64,000 bases of DNA from Cynocephalus volans (Eukaryota; Chordata; Mammalia; Dermoptera; Cynocephalidae), in NCBI RefSeq assembly GCF_027409185.1, contig NC_084463.1:43006407-43070406 (forward strand), read 5' to 3'. A program made the position numbers and the translations under genes. The notes under the pieces were generated by a model, which saw only the letters and a program-made list of their open reading frames with translations, did not search any database and had not been told where the DNA came from. Positions 51,700 through 63,100 of the stretch are shown here, piece by piece (position 1 is the first letter of the stretch; each line of letters starts with the position of its first letter).

Positions 51700-53260
51700 G
51701 AGCCCCTGGGCCTCTTTATTCCTCATCTGAGTCTCCTTTTTCCACCATCTGTTTTTGTACTCATTCCTTCTGTTTCTTTTCTTTTCCCTTCTCTAACTTT
51801 GGACATGAGATTTTCCAATGTTATGTTTACAGTATGCCCATTGATTGGCCCCCAAACTTCTTCTAGGGTCTCTTTTTCCCTCTCTCTTCTTATAATCTGC
51901 AGTCTCCAAAAAGATAATAGACTGTCTGGGTTTTTTAGCCTCTCTGGCATTGTAAACTTTGAAAGCAATATCCACCAGTGATGAGGGACTCATACCAAGA
52001 GTGCCATCTAGCTTCTGCAGTTTTTTCTAATGTCAGGGGCACTCTGTCCAATAAATGTTAAGTTGACTGACCTCAAATTTTCTGGGGCCTCTGGGTCCAC
52101 ATCACTATACTTTCTATAGGCTTGATACACTGTTCTAAAAACTGTGCAGGTCTTTCGTTAGTCTCCTGTCATAACTCCTGGATTTTGTTTAAGCTTATTA
52201 ACTTTGTTCCCCCTTTCTTTAAGCCAGCCAAAATGTATTGATGATAATGTGCCAGTCTCAGCATTCCCCCATTACTGGAATCACAATTAGGGTCTACCAA
52301 AGGCACAGCAGTTGTTGGGTCAGAGGTCCCATTAAGATCTTCCTGATGTATTTGTCAAGCCTCTTCAGTAGCCTTGTCAATAACTAGTCTCCTTTCATCG
52401 GCTGTTAACAATATACACATTAGGGACTGGATATCACCCCGTGTGGGGCAGTGGGTATTGAACACAAGAGTGAACAGTTCTTTTATTTTCTGTGGGTCCT
52501 CCCAATATGGAGGATTTGAGTTTTTCTAATTCGTCAGATCTGACATTGAGAACAGTGTATAAATCCAAAAATTACCAGCAGGTTGTCGCAGAGCATTTAG
52601 TCCCCCTGTGGGGAATTGCTTTAAAGAGAATTGCCCTGCTGCATATGAGCTTGCACCTGGACAAAATTGGGTGCCCTGGTGATCATGAAAGGAGAGACCA
52701 TTCCAGCTTCCTGACTATACCTTGGGAGAGCACTGGGGCCAGGCATCTCTGTGTCCTCATCTCCTGACAGTGGTGGAATTGGAGGAGCATTGAGGTGCCC
52801 TGGCCCCTGAGGTGCAGAATCAATTGGGGCAGGAAGGGCATTTAAGGTCTCTATTAAATGCTGGTCTTCAATTTCTTTTTCCTCTGAGTTTCCTAGCTGT
52901 AAAACAGTTTTCTGAGATTTCTTATCCTCTCTTTGGACCATGAGATTATTTCCTTCTTTCTTAGCATCCTGATTGTGGAGATGCATAAAGGCTTGGATAT
53001 ATGGGATCTGATCCCATTTTCCAGATCTCTGACAAAATAATTCTAATACTATACCATTTTAGGTACAGTAGTTCAGACATCCATTCAAGGGCCAACGTTT
53101 TTCTGAATCTGACACATACACTGGCCCCACGGTATTACAATAATATTTCATCACTTTCTTATTCATGAGGGTGTATGTATTCACCCATTTTGTGATTATG
53201 CACCCGAGTGGACTCTGAGTGGGGACTGATAGGTAATTCCCATATTACTCCACACCCTTG
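51700..53260 (-). pseudogene. gag: gag of the ERV (matrix and capsid), decayed
   Basis: Matrix-like sequence at about 53080-53250 (SPLGCI, PLNGCLNY motifs) and 52980-53020 (KWDQIPYIQAF); proline-rich part at 52621-52986; end of capsid at 51719-51993 (VYNAREAKK). Between the capsid end and the protease only a few codons remain, with no Cys, so the CCHC nucleocapsid box is missing. Many frameshifts. Confidence 0.75.
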
Positions 53261-54401
53261 ATCTTTAGTTCAAGTCTGGTGCCAACCTTCAACTTGCAGA
53301 TTCTTATGATTAGCTGGGACACAAACACCACTGGATTTTCCAAATTAAAATACTTCACATGAAAGGCCCGAGCCTAACACTAAAGGCTAGTGGAGGAAGG
53401 AGGGGTAACGCAAGACAAGAAATGGGCAACTGACTGTGACTTGGTTCCAGGACCAAAAGTGTCTTTCTCAGAGAGCCGGTCCTTCCTTCAGTTTCCTAGT
53501 GAGTTAAAAACAGCTGTGGTTTGGCATTACCTTTTCTCAGTGACCCTAAGGCCAAAAGACATGGAATTAGATCTTGTGACTCCAAAGTAGTAGCACAAAG
53601 AACAGGCAGAAACAGTTTCCACATATAGATGAAAACACTCAAGCACGTGCACACATACACATCCCAATGAGATGTCTCAACTAACAAACAAATTCTTCGG
53701 GCAAAATTCTAACTTGCCATATTCCACACCTATGTTACCAATACCAACATTAGTCCTAACAAACAGCATGGAATAGAGGGTGTCTGTGGTGTGTGAAAGG
53801 ATGAGTCGACACCAGTTGATGATCCACCGGAGAGGGCCTGTTTATTAGGCAGCACACACACACATATATAGGGCTTTAAGGGGAAAGCTGATTGGCTTAA
53901 AATACAATCCCTACTTAGCATACCGCATGGGGTTTGGGGGGGAGCTGATTGGTGTGTAATTCGTGCCGGCGGGAAGGAGAATACGGAAGAGAAGGGTAAC
54001 CAGCGCCATGATGGGGTGTGGCCAAGAAGGGCTTATGTGATCGGGGTGTGATCCCTTGGGGTATTTGGGTCCCTACAGTGTGCACACCAACAATAACTCA
54101 CCGATCCAAGGATTCATCAATCCAGCTACAAACTCTTCTTTCCTCACCAACCAGGAGAAAACTGGCAGCCAGCAGCATGGTGGGGAGAACAGGAGAATCC
54201 ACAGGGTTAAAAGGACCCTGGTGGCCACTTAGGAAAGTCCCAAATTCTCCATCATAGGGCTTGCTTACCAAAGGCAACAAGATCCCCATTGACAGCCCAG
54301 GACAATCTCCAAAAACGTGACTGGGTTAACCCACTGTGCTTCTGCAGCCAATTGCTCCAGCCATTGGGGTTCAGGGGAATGTCCAGGCAACTAAGGTGGC
54401 T
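53261..54401 (-). other. ERV 5' leader, untranslated
   Basis: About 1.1 kb between PBS and matrix relic. Holds a short CA run (53853-53866) and no coding frame with recognisable domains. Packaging and splice donor signals cannot be fixed by eye. Confidence 0.6.
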
Positions 54402-54420
54402 CTCCTGGCTTCGCTCACCA
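54402..54420 (-). promoter_or_regulatory. Primer-binding site of the ERV, tRNA-Arg-like
   Basis: On the - strand TGGTGAGCGAAGCCAGGAG, four bases after the LTR end. With one substitution or two and a 1-base gap it complements the 3' end of tRNA-Arg(ACG) as I remember it (shared AGCCAGGAG). tRNA-Phe fits less well. Confidence 0.55.
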
Positions 54421-54424
54421 AATT

Positions 54425-55181
54425 TGTTACCACCAGACCAGGTTGAGCTTGCCCTCTTGCATTAAACAAATGACTCAAAAGTCCAGAAGTTGGTGCAAGG
54501 GTTAGAAGGTTTATGGAGATAACTGGCATCTGGGGGATGACCAGGCTAAAATCACCCCTACTTCTGATGCCTGTTCTGGGCATTATAAGGGAGAAGAGGC
54601 AGGAAGATGAAAAGGGTCTTTGTTCTAAAGAAAAAAGAGAGGGGGAGAGTCTGGGAGCAGCGGATGGTCTGAGTCAAATGTCAGGGTTCCATGTTGTATC
54701 AGAAACTTCAGTGTCACAGAGTCTGTGATCAGCTTGTGGTAACATCAAGTCCTTGATGTTACCTCGAGTTTGGTGAACTTATCTCCTAGGGAGAGCTCAA
54801 GGAAAATAACCTCTGTCAAATATCATAAAAGTACTTGACTTGGATTTCAAATTAATGTGGATGCAGTTTTCCTTTAAGTAAGAGGGGGAGTTTACAACCA
54901 GCAAGGTTATCTTGCCTCTCTCTTATGTCTCCTCTTGTTTGCAGCCAATTAGAGAGGTAAGAAAAACAAGAAAGTTACTTTCAGCCCTTAATTGCAGGTG
55001 CACCCCTGTGAAGTCAACTGGCATAAGAGCTGTTGATTTCATCTCCTGGCCATCTCCTGATTCTTCTGCTAACTTCAAGGAATTGATAATTATCAGTTTC
55101 CAAGTTAAGGGCTGACCCAAATGTTCTGCTTGGTCTCAGTTATCCCAAAGATGGTTGATTTTCTGGCTAAGGTCCCTTTCA
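54425..55181 (-). repeat. 5' LTR of the ERV
   Basis: 757 bp with TG...CA ends; the + strand starts TGTTACCACCAGACCAGG and ends ...CCCTTTCA. The polyadenylation signal seen in the other LTR is altered here (ggtttatgg near 54507). Confidence 0.9.
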
Positions 55182-56290
55182 ATGTGCTTTTATTTATTTG
55201 TATCTTCCTTAATTTCTTTCAGCAACATTTTGTAGTTCTCAGTGTACAAGTGTTTTGTCTTCCCAGTTAATTCCTAGGTATTTTATACACTTCAATGCTT
55301 TTATTTGTGGTATTTTCTTAATTTTCTTTTTAGATCATTCATATTAGTGTATATAAATGCAACCAATTTTAGCATATTGATTTGGTATCCTGCAACTTTG
55401 CTTATTTTATTTTTAGTTCCAATTGTTTGGGGGGTGTTTGTTTTTGTGTGTGCAGTCTTTATGAATTTCTACTTATGAGCTGATTTCATCTGTGAACAGG
55501 TATAACTTTATTTCACCATTTCAAATTTGGATGCGTTTTCCTTTTCCCAATAGCTCTGGCTAGGATTTTTAATTATAGTATTGAGTGGAAGTGAAAGCAG
55601 GTGTTCTGTGTTTTTTCTTAGGGGAAAGACTTTTTGAATTTCACTATTGATTATGATGTTTCTGTGGCTTTTTCATATATGGTCTTTATTATATTGAGAT
55701 AGTTTTTTTTCTAGTCCTAGCTTCTTGTGTGTTCTTATCATAAGTGGGTTTTGTATTTTATCAAATGCTCTTCTGCATTTATTGAGACACTTGGGGTGTT
55801 TCAGTCAGTTTGCTAATGTGGTATATTACATTGATTGATTTTCATGTGTTGAACCATCTTTATTTACATTTCAGGGATAAATATCATTTATTCATGGTGT
55901 ATATCCTCTTAATATCTGCCAAATACAGTTTGCAAGTATATATTTGAAAATTATTGCATTTATATTCATAAAGACATTTGTCTGCAGTTTTGTTTCATGT
56001 AGTGTCTTTTGTTCTTGGTGTCAGTATAATTTTGGCCTCATAGAATGAGCTGGGTTTTTAGCTTTTGGGAAGAGTCTGAGGAGGATTGGTATTCACAGTT
56101 TTTAAAATGTTGGTAGATTTCACCAGTCAAACTATTTGGCCCTTGGTTTTTATTTGTTGGAAAGTTTTTAATTACCACATCAGTCTAAAACTACAGGTCT
56201 ATTCAAATTTTCTGTTTCTTCATGACTTTGTCTCAGTACATTGTTTGTTTCCTGACATTTGTCCACTTCACCAGTGTTTTCCACTTGTTG
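55182..56290 (-). mobile_element. Antisense L1 (host of the provirus), 5' part
   Basis: Continues from 45119: 'aatttctttcagcaacattt', 'ttttccttttcccaatagct', 'tgattttcatgtgttgaacc', 'ggcctcatagaatgagctgg', all reverse ORF2 RT sequence in the right order. Confidence 0.8.
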
Positions 56291-57519
56291 ACATACCCCG
56301 AGAGACTTCTTCAAATATGTCAGAGGCATACAGTTTAAGCAGCTGTGCTCTGCCGTTTTTGTGCATGTGCTGTGCAGCTGTTGATGTGGTGGGAAGGTGT
56401 GGGGTGAGGAGAAACATTCTACAGATCCATAGTTTAGTTTTACATTTAGGAAGCCTGTGTCTCTGTGGCTTGACTTGCATAAGTCCTTCTCAGTCACTAC
56501 CCTCCTCCTTTTGCTTAGTGAGACAGGAATTTTAGAGGGGGATGGAAGTAAGTGTTTTCCTTTCCCCAGATATTTAGTTCCTGGTAAAACCTCAGTTTGT
56601 TAGTCATTTGAGAAATAGTTGGGCTTTTTGGAAGGCAGAACTTGTTCAGAACAGAATTCTCTGGGCACATTCGGAAATGGCTACTTTCTCCTCGCCTCCC
56701 TTTGCTGAAAGGAGGAAGAAATTTTTTTCTAAGATCTTCACCGAAAGAGCTTGGTATTATTTCTAGAGGTAAATCATGTAAATTTGTTATTAAAAAATAA
56801 AAAAACCTTAATAAAAACACTAAGGATTTTAGCTCACGAACTTCAGCAATTCACCTATTATACTTTAGGTTTTCCTATACCTCTACTCTTCCCCCAGGGG
56901 TTTCTTATGGTTTCTGTTGAAGTAAATTATGGTTCTCTGTATGTGCCTCTGGGTCTCCAATTTGGGGCACTGGTTTGACCTGAGAACTCATTTCTGTAAT
57001 GGATATAAGAAGAATTTAACTGAGAAAGATAGGAAAGGTTCTAGAACCTCTTGTTACTTGCTGGAGGGGGCTTGTCAAAGAACAAAATCAGTTGAATTTA
57101 TTGTGATTTTAGAATTGGGTGACAAGTTGTTCCATAAAATAGAATTAAATGTTCTAATGAGCTGAGCAAAGAAGGTTGATTTTACAGAGAGCAAAAGGCA
57201 GAAGAAAGCAAAAACAAAAGAAATGAGTTGGTTATTTCATATTTACTTTCCTCATAAGGTGAGGACAGGAAGACAGAATAATAAAGATAAAACTATTCCT
57301 TTTGTGAAAGAATTAAAGGAGAGGAAACTTCATTATCATGGCTATTGAAGATTTAAATTAGCCTGTTTGAGAAGCTGCTGTTATCTCTTTCTCCTGATTT
57401 CAACCTACGTGACCTGGAACTTAGCCACTTTGATTATTCGTCTGTTCTTGTTGGGCCAAGTACAGAAACTTAGTCCAAAACAATGGCCTCCTAAAATTTT
57501 TATTTAATGTTTCAGAGTG
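56291..57519. other. Unassigned
   Basis: No exon, CpG island or nameable repeat. The open frame 56086-56532 on + is partly antisense L1 and has no domain. Confidence 0.45.
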
Positions 57520-58675
57520 TGGTCTGGAGTGGAGAAATAAGCTGTGATACCTGAGAGATCTGTCTGCAGTGCTCTCTAAACACGCTCTCATTCCTTCAGT
57601 CTTCCCGTATTGTGTTCCGTGTCTGAGCTTTCCCTAATGTAGTCTATCATGAATTTTGGCTTCTAGGAAAGTGCTGATGCTCTCGCTGTCCTGATAGTTA
57701 TTTCTGGTAGTTCAGATATTGTTTGTCAAGTTATTTCTATGTTATAATAAAAATATAAAAAATTGGCTTTGAGGAAACATGACTTGCCCAGGCTGTCATT
57801 ATTTGTGGATGTTAGGCATCCTATCTTTTGGCTAGTGTTATTCATTTTGGCACAGTTAACTCAAAACAAGTGTTTGTTTACTCTTGAGATTATTTTTGTG
57901 GTACTGAAATTAATTTGTTTGATCCTTTGTGGTATACTTTGCCTTAAACATCAATATATTTTTTATCCCCAACACAACACTTTCTATGGATTATGTGATC
58001 CCTAAGGATTATATAAACAAGTGTTCTCCACTTAGTGTCAGTAATCTGTACTTAATATCATGAATTCTGCAGGAATATAATTGAAGTCTATTTAATATTA
58101 TTTAAAATTGGAAAATTAGATGGCATCACACTTCTACTCCAAACCTATGTCTTAAAATGCCATATAAATACAGTGCAATATTCACTTATAAGTAATAGAC
58201 TCTTTGTGTTTTACACTGTTTTAAAAGTAAACAGACCTTTTTAAAGATGTTAAAAGAAAAGAAACAAGAAAACCTCAGGCTGGATAGTTAGCTCAGTTGT
58301 TTAGAGGGCAGTGTTAAAGCACCTAGGTCAAGGTTTCAGATCCCTGTACAAGCCAGTCACTTAAAAAAATTTAAAAAGAAGCAAATGAAAAGCTTACAAC
58401 ATAGTTTACTGGTTTGCAAACAATTGCTTTTTATGATTCCCCTGGCCTGTGTCAGTGCCAGCAACCTCACTTAAGTCTATCCAGTTGTCATTCATTGTGA
58501 TTTTCAAAAGTTCTGTGTCATTATGAAGTTCTATTGATTGTATTTGGCATGTAATTTTAGATAATCTCTCTCAAATGATTTTGTCAGTAATGAGTTCTGA
58601 GGCTTATGTGCATCAGCTGGCATTTGCTAGGTCAGAAAACAACCAAAACTCAATGGCTTAAAAAAAGAGAGAGAG
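57520..58675 (+). repeat. Duplicated intron-1 segment, copy 2
   Basis: Same orientation and order as 9312-10870. It lacks the L1 end and CYN SINE of copy 1 and shows their empty sites, and carries its own SINE at 58278-58395. Suggests that part of a KRAB-ZNF unit was copied ~48 kb along. Confidence 0.75.
58278..58395 (+). mobile_element. tRNA-derived SINE, old
   Basis: Head 'ggctggatagttagctcagt' (A box), 'aaggtttcagatccctgtac' (B box), then an A-rich tail. Possible TSD AAAGAAACAAGAAAA / AAAGAAGCAAATGAAAA. Absent from the paralogous place near 10565. Confidence 0.75.
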
Positions 58676-58823
58676 AGAATAAGAAGTCCTGTCTGTGCAC
58701 AAAGCACACTCCAGAGTAATGGAAGAAGCATCTGATTTACAATAATAGGGAGGACTTTATCACACTGTCTCAGCACTGGACAGATCGTCTAGGCAACAAA
58801 CCAACAGAGCAACAGTAATCTGC

Positions 58824-59935
58824 TGTCACCGACAGGCCAGGCTTGGCTGCCCTCTCACATTAAACCAATGACCTGAAGGTCCGAAAGTTGGTGCAAGGAC
58901 TGGAAGGTTTATTCAGATTACCAGTACTCAACTAAATGTCTAACCAAGCAAACAAAGAGAAAAGAGGAGCAATGGAGTCCAGTTTGTCCTAGTCCCAATC
59001 TGTGGGGCCAGCCTATTCCACTGACAGTAATTGATAAGAGCAGTTCTCCCCACTGTTGTTGGCATAAAGAAGAAAAGTACCGATGAGGTGTAAATCAGAG
59101 AAACAAAGCATAGCTGGGAGCCCTCCAGGGTGCACCTACTTAGTAGTGGATACAATCCAACCAAACAGCAGAAGAGGTCTCAGAAAATCAGGGAAAGGTA
59201 AAGAGAATCAAACATTGCCTTGTCAGAATTTAGGTCAGGGACTCCAGGAGAGATCTATCAGCAGCAGAAACATGGGAGCAAAATAGTCCCAGTGGCCACT
59301 TGCCTTGCAGCTCGAGTCTTCTCTGGAGCCCAAAGATTTCCAATTTTCACCAGTGATTAAATTAGGCCCTCCAATTACAAAGTCATAGAAATGAACAATG
59401 TACCCAGCAGTAAAGCAAGCAATGCATTATTAAAAGAGGAGATAGACTTATGCATGGGGGGGGTAGCGACAGTAAAGCTAGCCTCCCCCAAGGGGCACTG
59501 TTCAGAGTCTTTTATAAGGAAAGGAGTTAAGGGGTGCAGGCAGCATCACTGGAGTTTGTCCATTCTGTTCTTCCTGGTTGTGTCATTGGTGCATGCTCAG
59601 TAGGTCCAAAATAGAAGTGGTGTTCATCATTGTCACCCGAGGAGGATCATTGTAGCAGTAACCTTAATGCTTTGTGCACAGGTGGGAATTCCTAAAGTTA
59701 TCTTAAGGTTAATCTGTAACTTTTACAATTATTGTAAAACAAGTCTTGGGGAGGGGTTTTGCAACTCAGTAAATATCTCTCCTCTCTTACCTCAGTCTAT
59801 TTTGTCAGGACAGCCTATGGGGTAATAATTTGCCATGGGGGGGGTCTCATGACTGAGGAGTGGAAAAGTAACAAAGTGTCCTCTGCAGGAAAAATGAAGT
59901 CAGTTTTGTTCACAGGCCTAGCCTTACTCCTTTTC
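58824..59935 (-). mobile_element. LTR related to the ERV at one end only
   Basis: The + strand start TGTCACCGACAGGCCAGGCT and the next ~100 bp match the provirus LTR start (TGTTACTGCCAGACCAGG...), including 'agttggtgcaagga' and the polyadenylation signal 'ggtttattcagatta'. From about 58920 on, the sequence differs. Right boundary is uncertain. Probably a solo LTR of a related family. Confidence 0.6.
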
Positions 59936-60115
59936 ACTATAAGATGGAGAGAAGAAATCTATGGTTTTTATAGAGGGGAGGGAGAAGAAGGGGGGAAGGG
60001 AAAAGGGAGAGGATGGGATAGGGGAGGGGGGAAGGGGAAAGATTGGATAAGGGGCATAAAGAATAAGTATGATTTGTAACAGTGAATATGCTAATAAAAA
60101 TTTTTTAAAAGAAAA
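59936..60115 (+). repeat. Purine-rich L1 3' UTR-like tract
   Basis: G/A-rich block (59974-60048) followed by 'atatgctaataaaaattttt'. Looks like the end of an L1 3' UTR in sense, no ORF2 attached. Confidence 0.45.
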
Positions 60116-60199
60116 AAATATATATGTATATAGGGTCTAGATTTCAGAATGTACAAAAAACTCAAAAGTCAATAATAGAAAGACAATAGATCAAAATTT

Positions 60200-63100
60200 T
60201 TATTTTATTTTATTTTTTATTTTATTTAAATTTTAAATTTTATTTTGTCGATATACAATGTGGTTGATTATTGTGGTCCATTACCAAAACTCCCCTCCCT
60301 CCTCCCTCTCCCCCCTCCCACCCAACAATGTCCTTTCTGTTTGCTTCTCGTATCATCTTCAAGGAATTGTAGTTGTTATGTCTTCTTCCCCCCCCCACCG
60401 GTTTTTGTGTGTGTGTGTGAACTTATTTATTTTTAGCTCACACAAATAAATGAGAACATGTGGTATTTCTCTTTCTGTGCCTGACTTGTTTCACTTAATA
60501 TAATTATCTCAAGGTCCATCCATGTTGTTGCAAATGGCAGAATTTCACTCATTTTTAGAGCTGAGTAGTATTCTAATGTGTAGATATACCATATTTTCCA
60601 TATCCACTCATCTGATGATGGACATTTGGGCTGGTTCCAACTCTTGGCTATTGTAAAGAGTACTGTGATGAACATTGGGGAACAGGTATACCTTCGACTT
60701 GATGATTTCCATTCCTCTGGGTATATTCCCAGCAGTGGGATAGCTGGGTCATATGGCAGATCTATCTGCAATTGGTTGAGGGAACTCCATACCATTTTCC
60801 ATATAGGCTGCACCATTTTGCAGTCCCACCAACAATGTATGAGAGTTCCTTATTCTCCGCAACCTCGCCAGCATTTATCGTTCAGAGTCTTTTGGATTTT
60901 AGCCATCCTAACTGGGGTGAGATGGTATCAAAGTGTAGTTGTGATTTGCATTTCCCGGATGCTGAGTGATGTTGACTATTTTTTCATGTGTCTGTTGGCC
61001 ATTTGTATATCTTCCTTTGAGAAATGCCTACTTAGCTCTTTTGCCCATTTTTTAATTGGGTTGCTGGTTTTTGTCTTGTAAAGTTGTTTGAGTTCCTTGT
61101 ATATTCTGGATATTAATCCTTTGTCGATGTATATTTTACAAATATTTTCTCCCACTCTGTTGGTTGTCTTTTAACTCTGTTAATTGTTTCTTTTGCTGTG
61201 CAGAAGCTGTTTAGTTTGATAGAATCCCATTTGTTTATTTTTCCTTTGGTGGCCCGTGCTTTTGGGGTCATATTCATGAAGTCTGTGTCCAGTCCTATTT
61301 CCTGAAGTGTCTCTCCTATGTTTTCTTTAAGAAGTTTTATTGTTTCAGGGTGTATATTTAATTCTTTAATCCATTTTGAGTTGACTTTAGTGTATGGTGA
61401 AAGGTATGGATCTAGTTTCATTCTCCTGCATATGGATACCCAGTTCTCCCAGCACCATTTGCTGAAGAGGCAGTCTCTTTCCCAGTGTATAGGCTTGGTG
61501 CCTTTGTCAAAAATCAGATGGCTGTAGGTGTGTGGGTTGATTTCTGGATTCTCTATTCTATTCCATTGATCAGTGTGTCTGTATTTATGCCAGTACCATA
61601 CTGTTTTGGTTATTATAGCTTTGTAGTATAGTTTAAAGTCAGGTAGTGTTATGCCTACAGCTTTATTTTTTTTGCTGTGTTGCTTTGGCTATGCGTGGTC
61701 TTTTGTTATTCCATATAAATGTCTGGATAGTTCTTTCCATTTCTGAGAAAAATGTCTTTGGAATTTGAATGGGGATTGCATTGAATTTGTATATCACTTT
61801 GGGTAGTATGGACATTTTCACTATGTTGATTCTTCCAATCCACGAGCATGGGATATCTTTCCATCTTCTTGTATTGTCTCTAATTTCTCTCAGGAGTGGT
61901 TTGTAGTTCTCATTATGGGGATTTTTCACATCCTTGGTTAACTCAATTCATAAGTATTTTATTTTATTGGTGGCTATTGTAAATGAGCAGTCTTTCTTGA
62001 TTTCTCTTTCTGCACGTCCACTATTGGAGAATAGAAATGCTACTGATTTTTGTGTGTTGATTTTGTATCCTGCTACTGTGCTGAAATCATTTATCACATC
62101 CAAGAGTTTTTATGTAGCGGTTTTAGGCTGTTTGATATATAGGATCATGTCATCTGCAAACAGGGACAGTTTGACTTCATCTTTTCCAATCTGGATGCCC
62201 TTTATTTCCTTCTCTTCTCTGATTGCTCTGGCTACTACTTCCAACACTATGTTGAATAGGAGTGGTGAGAATGGGCATCCTTGTCTAGTTCCTGTTCTTA
62301 AAGGAATACCTTTCAGCTTTTCCCCGTTCAGGATGATATTGGCCGTGGGTTTATCATATATGGCTTTAATTATTTTGAGATACTTCCCTTCTATACCTAA
62401 CTTGTAGAGGCTCTTTGTCATGAATGAGTGTTGAATTTTATCAAATGCTTTTTCACCATCTATAGAGATGATCGTATGGTCCTTGTGTTTGATTTTATTA
62501 ATATGGTGTATCACATTTATTGATTTCCATATGTTGAACCAAACTTGCATTCCTGGGATGAATCCCACTTGATCGTGGTGAATAATTTTACGTATGTGTT
62601 GTTGTATTCTGTTTGCTAGTATTTTAGTGAGGATTTTTGCATCTATATTCATCAAGGATATTGGCCTGTAGTTTTCTTTTTTGTTTATATCTTTACATGG
62701 TTTTGGTATCAGGATGATGTTTGCTTCATAGAATGAGTTTGGGAGATTTGTGTCTGTTCCAATCTTTTGGAATAGTTTGTAAAGAATCAGTGTCAATTCC
62801 TCTTTGAATGTTTGGTAAAATTCTGCTGTGAATCCATCTGGTCCTGGGCTTCTCTTTTTGAGAGCTTTCTGATAACAGCTTCAATCTCCTTTATTGTTAT
62901 CGGACTGTTCAGATTTTCTACATCTTCATGGTTCAGTTTTGGGAGCTTGTGTGTGTCCAGAAATTTATCCATTTCCTCCAGATTTTCAAACTTGTTGGCG
63001 TATAGTTGTTTATAGTAGTCTCGAATGAGTCCCTGTATTTCAGATGAATCAGTTGTAATATCACCTTTTTCATTTCTAATTTTTGTTATTTGAATCTTCT

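Larger units (their letters stand above)
45120..55181 (-). mobile_element. Class I (gamma-like) ERV provirus, ~10 kb
   Basis: Full two-LTR provirus on the - strand: 5' LTR 54425-55181, PBS about 54402-54420, gag, pro, pol and env-like regions, 3' LTR 45120-45864. Flanking 4-bp repeats atgc (45116-45119) and atgt (55182-55185), 3 of 4 matching, fit the 4-bp duplication of gamma-type viruses. Every gene is broken by stops and frameshifts and LTRs differ at many positions, so it is old and inactive. Confidence 0.88.

Noticed and set aside
60626..61081. 151-codon open frame on + at the right edge
   Set aside because: Antisense of the ORF2 C-terminus of the young L1.
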